Virus record (IMG/VR): IMGVR_UViG_3300025873_000062
Location: 1 to 20,893 of that record
Length of the DNA: 20,893 nucleotides
Source of the DNA: a virus
Reading direction: 5' to 3' (one strand)
Below, piece by piece: positions 15,709-20,893 of the stretch (its first letter is position 1; every line of letters starts with the position of its first letter). The position numbers were made by a program, and so were the translations under genes. The notes beneath the pieces are model-generated. The model saw nothing but the letters and a program-made list of their open reading frames with translations, had not been told where the DNA came from and searched no databases.

Positions 15709-15858
15709 TTAATTATTTTTTACACGAAACCCTAATTTCTTACGTAACTTATTGAAACGATTCTCTTTCTTATCTTCAGCAGGGTTACAATGCGGTGGTT
15801 CAGGGTCATTTACGTCCCACTGTAAGCCACATTTACCACATAACATCTGGTCGTTCAT
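15709..15858 (-). CDS. 49-residue zinc-knuckle-like phage protein
   Basis: A short complete frame with AAGG 8 bases before its ATG. The N-terminal half reads LCGKCGLQWDVNDPEPPHC, with Cys7, Cys10 and Cys24 plus His23, so a CxxC...HC zinc-binding set is plausible; 'C..C...WD.ND..PP.C' is a pattern I recognise from small conserved phage proteins of unknown role. The C-terminal half is strongly basic (KKENRFNKLRKKLGFRVKNN). It begins 10 bases after the polymerase stop, so it belongs to the replication operon. Nucleic acid binding is an inference. Confidence 0.7.
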   Translation of the reverse strand: MNDQMLCGKCGLQWDVNDPEPPHCNPAEDKKENRFNKLRKKLGFRVKNN

Positions 15859-15868
15859 CTGGTATGCC

Positions 15869-18034
15869 TTACACGAATAATTCATCTACTAGACTCCTTG
15901 CTTCAGCTATATAAAAATCATAATTAAGGTCATCACGATTGTAATTTTCAATCTTGCTGCAATCGGTGACTAACCAATTAGTGTTAATACCTATTTCACG
16001 TTCAGCAGGTATTCTCATTGGTGAATTAGGTGGTACGTCAATCGGCAACCACATGCCTGATTTTGGTTTAGATTGTATCTCAACAGCACCATGACCTTTG
16101 TGTTCATAGAATTGACCTGTACGATATTGCTCTAATTGCTTTTCAGTATATGGCATCACTTTAACTAATTTACCACCTGTTTTAGTTACGCAATATCGGG
16201 TGATACGTTGAACTTCTTTAACATTATCCATCAGGTAATCATCACCCCACATGACACGTGTTCGCAATTCTAAACGTGAAGAACGTGGTACTTTAGTTCT
16301 AAGCATAAAGTCGAATTTATCTTGATGGTTACGAATGAATTCAGGTATCGGTTTATTGTGAACAAGTGCTGCCTCTGCTGCCATGGCAACTACTCTACAA
16401 CTCTGGTTTTTATGCCATTGTAATTCACGTGTTGACGGATTTTCAGAAGCTAACTCGTAAGCATAAGCACCAATGCGTTTAACATAACCATCGGTAGTTA
16501 CTGCCAAGTATGAATTTACATCACGAATAGCCATGGTCGTATAGTGAGCATCTTCAAGTACCAGTTTAGTCTTTTCTTCCCACCAACGACAAACAGCAAA
16601 CATGTGGTCAACGTATTCATTAGGACAAAGGAAAGTTAAACCATCGGTGTTAATCTGCACCATTTCAAAACCTTCTATCTTCATCAACTGTTCAGCTAAC
16701 ATGCACAATAGTAGCTGCCCATTAATTGTGATACTCATGGTATATTGTGGGTCATAGAACGGACTGTGAATACTGTTACTGTCACCATAAACACCATTAA
16801 GTGCTAGTTTAAGCATAGCGTTTTCAGGTGTTTTTTTTGCGAATGACTTACGTTGGTTATATACATCAAGGTAAATATCACAAAATTTATCGGACAGGTG
16901 TTCAGGATAAAAACTATTAGCGATAGCAAGGTTCGGATAGTAGCTGGCAACATCCACATCTATAAGCTTATGTGTTGCTGATTCACGCACAATAGTTTTA
17001 TGCTTACTACCATGAATACCACCTGCACCGAAGTCAAACTTAAAACCATCGACAGTACATGAAACACCTTTAAAGAAACCTTTAATGTTATCAGGGTTCA
17101 TTACCGCACCCCTGAAAAAATCAAGCACTTCATTGAACTCAGGTCGCTCAAATTGCACATAAGGCAAAATTATATCATTAAGTGCGATTGTTTTACGGTG
17201 AGTCTGTATTAATTGACCGTTCTGCTTCACAGGAATGCCATGTTTAGCTAATTCCATGATAAAGTAATCTTTACCTATCTTCGTGTCATTATGGTTCGTA
17301 AAGTCCTTACCGTACTTCTCAGACAGTGCTGCACGAAATTCAATGTGAGGAAGTGATTCAATGTAGAAATCAACCGTTACATCAACATCGAAATCATTAT
17401 AATCAAGCAGATGGTCAATTTGAGGTCGTGTGACAGGGAAATTAGGATCATACGGTAGCTCTTGAATATCATCACAACGCATTTGAAATTCAAGCATTTT
17501 CAATGAGGTCATCTTAGCTTGGTTATCGAAGTGATGAATCTTACGTAAATCGACCTGCTGAATTGATGGATTCCAGATGGTGAATTCCATAATGTCATGA
17601 GTCTTAATGATAGCTTTTGAACGAGCATATAACATTGCATTATCAATTAATCCTTCGTGCTCCATCAGGAAATGAACCAACGGGTAATCATAGTACATGT
17701 TATTAAAACCAACCATTCGCGCTTTAGCTTCACGTAACACTACAAGGAATTCAAACAACGCTTTACCTTGATGAATTACACCGACTTCACTGTTGCTGAT
17801 TTCAAACTTCCAGCGTTTACATGTTGCAATGTGAGTAATACTGAGACTGAAGTAATTAGGGTAGCACTCAATATCATAACCGTAGTCATTATTGAATGGG
17901 AAAAATGAATACCCATCATGGTTATGTGAACGGTGGTAAGCATGTGCTTCACTACCACGTTGAATTTGTTCATCTGTTGGGTGATTGTTCCCTGCTATTG
18001 CGAGTATTGAATCTCGCTTATATATTTTTTTCAT
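15869..18034 (-). CDS. Family B DNA polymerase with 3'-5' exonuclease domain
   Basis: A 721-residue protein. Exonuclease motifs: ExoI YDIE (Asp54, Glu56), ExoII FNNMYYD (Asn112, Asp116), ExoIII YNDFD (Tyr212, Asp216). Polymerase motifs: motif A DVASYYP (Asp361), motif B KLALNGVYG (Lys409, Asn413, Tyr416, Gly417), motif C INTDGL (Asp464). Motif C lacks the first Asp of the common YxDTDS but keeps the second, which is the metal ligand in RB69 polymerase, so activity is likely retained. 'FGAGGIHGS' precedes motif A. The protein should copy phage DNA with proofreading. Its ATG overlaps the preceding stop (ATGA), with AAGG upstream. It is somewhat shorter than T4-type family B enzymes (about 900 residues). 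No protein-priming insertions were recognised by eye. Confidence 0.92.
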   Translation of the reverse strand: MKKIYKRDSILAIAGNNHPTDEQIQRGSEAHAYHRSHNHDGYSFFPFNNDYGYDIECYPNYFSLSITHIATCKRWKFEISNSEVGVIHQGKALFEFLVVLREAKARMVGFNNMYYDYPLVHFLMEHEGLIDNAMLYARSKAIIKTHDIMEFTIWNPSIQQVDLRKIHHFDNQAKMTSLKMLEFQMRCDDIQELPYDPNFPVTRPQIDHLLDYNDFDVDVTVDFYIESLPHIEFRAALSEKYGKDFTNHNDTKIGKDYFIMELAKHGIPVKQNGQLIQTHRKTIALNDIILPYVQFERPEFNEVLDFFRGAVMNPDNIKGFFKGVSCTVDGFKFDFGAGGIHGSKHKTIVRESATHKLIDVDVASYYPNLAIANSFYPEHLSDKFCDIYLDVYNQRKSFAKKTPENAMLKLALNGVYGDSNSIHSPFYDPQYTMSITINGQLLLCMLAEQLMKIEGFEMVQINTDGLTFLCPNEYVDHMFAVCRWWEEKTKLVLEDAHYTTMAIRDVNSYLAVTTDGYVKRIGAYAYELASENPSTRELQWHKNQSCRVVAMAAEAALVHNKPIPEFIRNHQDKFDFMLRTKVPRSSRLELRTRVMWGDDYLMDNVKEVQRITRYCVTKTGGKLVKVMPYTEKQLEQYRTGQFYEHKGHGAVEIQSKPKSGMWLPIDVPPNSPMRIPAEREIGINTNWLVTDCSKIENYNRDDLNYDFYIAEARSLVDELFV

Positions 18035-18273
18035 AGTTCTGTTGCCTTAAATTCTAACCACGCTTTGTACGTGTTATCTGTTTTTTTAGAGTGAACACCT
18101 GCTTCGAAACAACGTAATGCAAAAGCTTCTTTGTTGTCACGCAATCGGTTGTAATCATCAATTTCAGCTTGTAATGACCTCACTTGACGTTCGAGTTCTT
18201 CGACTTGTTTTGCTACTTTCATCTTATCCATAATGTTGCCACAGCATTCATTTCGGATAAGATTACTTGGCAT
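18031..18273 (-). CDS. Small coiled-coil protein (80 residues or less)
   Basis: A charged helix, 'VAKQVEELERQVRSLQAEID' (about residues 19-38), with leucine/valine heptad spacing forms a short coiled coil, followed by 'NKEAFALRCFEAGVHSKKTD' and 'YKAWLEFKATEL'. Two starts are possible: ATG 18273, overlapping the DUF3310-like frame by 11 bases, and ATG 18231 (MDKMKVAKQ), which begins right before the coiled coil; neither has a strong ribosome site. The stop overlaps the polymerase start by 4 bases. Function is unknown; it could be a separate protein or the remnant of a gene that was once joined to the frame upstream. Confidence 0.6.
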   Translation of the reverse strand: MPSNLIRNECCGNIMDKMKVAKQVEELERQVRSLQAEIDDYNRLRDNKEAFALRCFEAGVHSKKTDNTYKAWLEFKATEL

Positions 18274-18382
18274 TGTTGAATTCTTCAGGTGTCAATGTTG
18301 ACTGTATTACGTCCATTGATTGTGTACCGTCAGCAAATAAATCATAATGTTTAGGGTTATTAACAGGGTCATGTGTATTCAT
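18263..18382 (-). CDS. 39-residue DUF3310-like protein, possibly truncated
   Basis: A complete short frame with GGAG 10 bases before its ATG; it overlaps the end of the helicase gene by 14 bases. Residues 5-35, including DPVNNPKHYDLF, 'SMDVIQ' and 'TPEEF', match the start of the DUF3310 family, which is common in phage replication regions. In that family the next segment is a 'G-N-x-K-Y-x-x-R' block; here the frame ends with NNAK and a stop. No clear continuation is seen in the other two frames, although the overlapping frame has a weak 'CCGNIM'. It may be a minimal form, a decayed gene, or a sequencing frameshift. Confidence 0.6.
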   Translation of the reverse strand: MNTHDPVNNPKHYDLFADGTQSMDVIQSTLTPEEFNNAK

Positions 18383-20054
18383 GTTTAATTTTCTCCAATA
18401 GTTCTAGTGATAAGCGCTCAGAAAGCACTTGAGCTTTTAAAATATTTGTACCAAATTCGACTTCAAATTCACGGTGTACTACTTCTTTATTCCATGTAGG
18501 ATTATGTTTAATCATATCGCTACACCATTGCTGAATAAATCCTCTTAAATCACCTTGAGCAAACTGACGTTTACTGTGATTAACCGTTGCACTATTACGT
18601 GCTACAGCAGGTGCGTGTTGCATTTCTTTACGTAGTTGCTCCACTGGTTTATCAACCTTGTCACGCTCCTTTAAAATATTACTGATGAAGTCAACATTCA
18701 TTTCAATAAGATTACCATCAGCAGCTTGAAATGCTTTCGTTGCATCAATCGCTTCAGCAGGTGTTTCTTCGTGACCACATTCAGGACATTTGTTCGATGC
18801 ACCATTAACCATGTAGAAACAAGCACATTTAGTACACATTCTCGTTGGTGGTAGTGATTCATCGTCACCATTGGTACGTTTTTTCTTAGGTGGGTTTAGT
18901 GACCATTCAGGGTCGTCATGTGGGTAACGTAATTTATATTTTTGCATCATATCGCGCACGTTATTTACATGGTCAATGATGATACCGAAAGGTTTATCTT
19001 TAGCTACTCGTAACGGTCTACCAAATTGCTGCTTGAATAATGAATAGGACTGTGTTTTTCTGAGCATGATACCGACAGTACATGCAGGCACATCGAAACC
19101 TTCACCAAACAGGTCACTGTTGACCAATACTAGAATACGACCTTCCTTGAAGTCCTTGACTGCCTTTTGACGTTCACGCATTGGTGTTTTAGAGCTTAAT
19201 GCTTTTGCTTTCACACCTGCCTGATTGAACTGAGTTGCTACGTGTTCAGAGTGTAAAATATTCACACAATAAACAATTGCCTGTAAACCATTAGCAAGTC
19301 GCTTATAGTGCTGAACTGCATCACCTGTTATTGCTACATTATCGGTACGCTTGGCTAACTCTTTCTGGTTATAATCACCTGATGACGTTACATTCATACC
19401 GTCAGTATTTAATAAACAAGGTGGTGTAAATACTTTATAGGGTGACAATCGACCACGTTGAATAAGTTCTTCGAATGTTGAACCGACATACATTTCATCG
19501 AATAAACCTGATGAATCTCTACCGAGTCCTTTACCGTCAGCTCTCAATGGCGTAGCTGTCACCCCTAAACCTCTTGCATTAGGTAATGAAGTGATGCACT
19601 GACCCCACTTGTTTTCCTCAAGTAAATGGTGAGTTTCATCTAACTGCCATAACTTAACCAGTGGTAGTAAAGCAGTCATTGTATTTTTCTTTAATTTAGC
19701 CAGAAATGAATCGACTGAAGCGACCTTAACGAGACTATGTTCATCGTAAAACGAATCACCATGCTTGAGTAGGTTTTCATTAGTTATGTCACGTACCGTT
19801 GGTTTAGAAGCTATGAAGCTATGACGAACACCGAGCAAGCATAGAGCATCAGATATTTGACCTAGCAATACGTCACGGTGAGCAAAAGTAATACTTATTT
19901 CACCTTTATCTCTAGCACGTTTAGCAAACTCAGCTTTCACTAATGTTTTACCTGCACCCGTTGGTAGTACCGCTAACACATTGCGATAACCTGCTGACCA
20001 GAAATCTTCAGTAGCATTTACCGTATCTGTTTGATGTGGGAATAGTGTAATCAT
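18369..20054 (-). CDS. SF2 DEAD/DEAH-type helicase with C-terminal zinc finger
   Basis: A 561-residue protein. Motifs in order: Walker A LPTGAGKT (30-37), motif II DETH (139-142), motif III TATP (166-169), motif V 'FGEGFDVPA' (about 316), motif VI QQFGR with Arg349 (342-349). This is the RecA-like pair of an UvsW/RadD-like SF2 helicase. A four-cysteine zinc finger follows (Cys407, 410, 423, 426), then about 130 helical residues. The protein should translocate on or remodel phage DNA with ATP during replication or recombination. The next gene upstream ends one base before its ATG, with GGAGG 13 bases ahead. No replicative DnaB-type helicase or primase is visible in the window, so this may be the main helicase or an accessory one. 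Confidence 0.9.
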   Translation of the reverse strand: MITLFPHQTDTVNATEDFWSAGYRNVLAVLPTGAGKTLVKAEFAKRARDKGEISITFAHRDVLLGQISDALCLLGVRHSFIASKPTVRDITNENLLKHGDSFYDEHSLVKVASVDSFLAKLKKNTMTALLPLVKLWQLDETHHLLEENKWGQCITSLPNARGLGVTATPLRADGKGLGRDSSGLFDEMYVGSTFEELIQRGRLSPYKVFTPPCLLNTDGMNVTSSGDYNQKELAKRTDNVAITGDAVQHYKRLANGLQAIVYCVNILHSEHVATQFNQAGVKAKALSSKTPMRERQKAVKDFKEGRILVLVNSDLFGEGFDVPACTVGIMLRKTQSYSLFKQQFGRPLRVAKDKPFGIIIDHVNNVRDMMQKYKLRYPHDDPEWSLNPPKKKRTNGDDESLPPTRMCTKCACFYMVNGASNKCPECGHEETPAEAIDATKAFQAADGNLIEMNVDFISNILKERDKVDKPVEQLRKEMQHAPAVARNSATVNHSKRQFAQGDLRGFIQQWCSDMIKHNPTWNKEVVHREFEVEFGTNILKAQVLSERLSLELLEKIKHEYT

Positions 20055-20055
20055 G

Positions 20056-20814
20056 CTACTGGTTATACCTCCATTCAGCTAACTCACACGCAATACCACA
20101 TTCAATCTTAGGTTCATCAGACAATCGACCTCTGTTCGGGTCAAGTGTATCAAGATATAAAGGTTCACCAGTTTTAGACTCTTTCAACACTGTGTAACCT
20201 TTCAGTCGTTCAAACTTAGCCATACGGTCAAACTCAGCAGGAAAATCTTTCCTAATCTTATTCCAGTACCCCATGCCACCTTTAACACACCCTATGCAGT
20301 TATTGTGCTCATAGCCTAACTTATACATTTCAGGTAATTCAATACCAGCTCTAGCCACCATTGCTAAACAATTATCCTTGGTGATTTTATTGTCAATCAG
20401 TATATTTTCAATCTCAACATCAGGGTTACGTTTTTCAAAATCTAAAGCACGTTGTTCTTCTTCTAGTGTGAAACCGAAAACATGTACATCATCAGGTCGT
20501 TGAAACTTACCTCTGACTTGTTTCTTCAGTGCTCTAGTGCAAGGTGCACCTGATGGTGTACGCATGTAGTTCTTATCGAAAACATTGTATATAGAACCTT
20601 TGTAACCCTCATGCTGAATAGTGATTATTTCATGGTTAAACCACTTCTCGCATTCTTTAGTGAACCGTTCATTATCGGGGTGTTCTTCTTTTATATAACA
20701 ACGTGCAATTACTACTTCATCGAACTGACTTAATAATTCCTTATCGGCTAGTCCTATCTTTATAGCTGATGCGCTAGCTGCACCACACGAATACCAAAAA
20801 ATTAATCTACTCAT
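20056..20814 (-). CDS. PAPS reductase-like PP-loop protein
   Basis: I place the start at ATG 20814 (252 residues), with GAGGA 10 bases upstream; a GTG at 20823 lies within 2 bases of that site. The N-terminal WYSCGAASASA is a variant of the SGG-x-S PP-loop that binds the ATP/PAPS phosphates. Further marks are 'EEHPDNERF', 'SGAPCTRALKK', 'HVFGFT', and 'NNCIGCVKGGMGYWNKIRKD'. Cys173, Cys176, Cys239 and Cys243 form two pairs that could hold an iron-sulfur cluster, as in DndC-type members of the superfamily. The family is widespread in siphophages with unknown substrate; sulfur assimilation or DNA/RNA modification are both possible. It lies in the replication operon, one base before the helicase gene. 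Confidence 0.83.
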   Translation of the reverse strand: MSRLIFWYSCGAASASAIKIGLADKELLSQFDEVVIARCYIKEEHPDNERFTKECEKWFNHEIITIQHEGYKGSIYNVFDKNYMRTPSGAPCTRALKKQVRGKFQRPDDVHVFGFTLEEEQRALDFEKRNPDVEIENILIDNKITKDNCLAMVARAGIELPEMYKLGYEHNNCIGCVKGGMGYWNKIRKDFPAEFDRMAKFERLKGYTVLKESKTGEPLYLDTLDPNRGRLSDEPKIECGIACELAEWRYNQ

Positions 20815-20893
20815 TTTGTTCACTTCCTCGTTTTATTTCAATATTATCAACGTGTTTTAATATTTCATCTAATAATACTAAATGATTAGTCGT
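20807..20893 (-). CDS. C-terminal end of an unidentified leftward gene
   Basis: An open frame enters from the right edge and gives 28 residues (TTNHLVLLDEILKHVDNIEI, then KRGSEQNE) before a TAG. The stop lies 8 bases inside the PP-loop gene, which fits the tight operon spacing seen throughout. The visible end is a helix with no recognisable motif. The gene's beginning and function are outside the window. Confidence 0.6.
   Translation of the reverse strand, partial: TTNHLVLLDEILKHVDNIEIKRGSEQNE

Noticed and set aside
1-20893. CRISPR arrays, tRNA genes, insertion sequences, integrase or attachment sites
   Set aside because: No regularly spaced repeats, cloverleaf-like segments with a CCA-type end, transposase motifs or recombinase motifs were seen on either strand.

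Overview
The window is part of the genome of a tailed double-stranded DNA phage with a long non-contractile (siphovirus-type) tail. Gene density is very high: most neighbours touch or overlap by 1 to 14 bases. The DNA is AT-rich. Nothing fixes the host, but the lysis set (signal-bearing transglycosylase, inner and outer membrane spanins) requires a Gram-negative bacterium. No integrase, repressor/Cro pair, tRNA, rRNA, insertion sequence or CRISPR array was seen. The layout suggests a lytic phage, although only part of the genome is visible.

Bases 1 to about 15000 are the late, rightward region. It opens inside the major capsid gene and runs in the order seen in lambda-like phages: capsid, capsid cement protein, head-tail joining protein, gpZ-like and gpU-like tail completion proteins, major tail tube protein, tape measure, tail-tip proteins, lysis. 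Two unusual small genes sit between the gpU-like gene and the tail tube gene: a GroES-like co-chaperonin and a 44-residue protein. Two sequence-related terminators follow the capsid and tail tube genes. No G/GT-type tail assembly chaperones lie between the tube and tape measure genes. The lysis cassette is a two-span membrane protein (holin candidate), a lytic transglycosylase, and an inner-membrane spanin with an out-of-frame overlapping outer-membrane lipoprotein spanin.

Bases 15001-15125 are a short convergent junction with a perfect 13-bp inverted repeat and a rightward terminator.

Bases 15126-20893 are leftward early/replication genes. In transcription order they are: the end of an unknown gene, a PAPS-reductase-like PP-loop protein, an SF2 helicase with a zinc finger, a 39-residue DUF3310-like fragment, a coiled-coil protein, a family B DNA polymerase with intact 3'-5' exonuclease motifs, a 49-residue zinc-knuckle-like protein, and then a separately promoted pair (a ribbon-helix-helix-like protein and an unknown protein). 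The promoter of that pair has two palindromes over its spacer and start site, like an autoregulated operator.

The most interesting observations are the GroES-like gene in the tail cluster, the double-palindrome promoter, the apparent complete lack of CCGG and GGCC and strong shortage of GATC (a restriction-avoidance signature), the truncated DUF3310-like reading frame, and the PP-loop protein with paired cysteines. Functional names rest on motif reading by eye; no database search was run.
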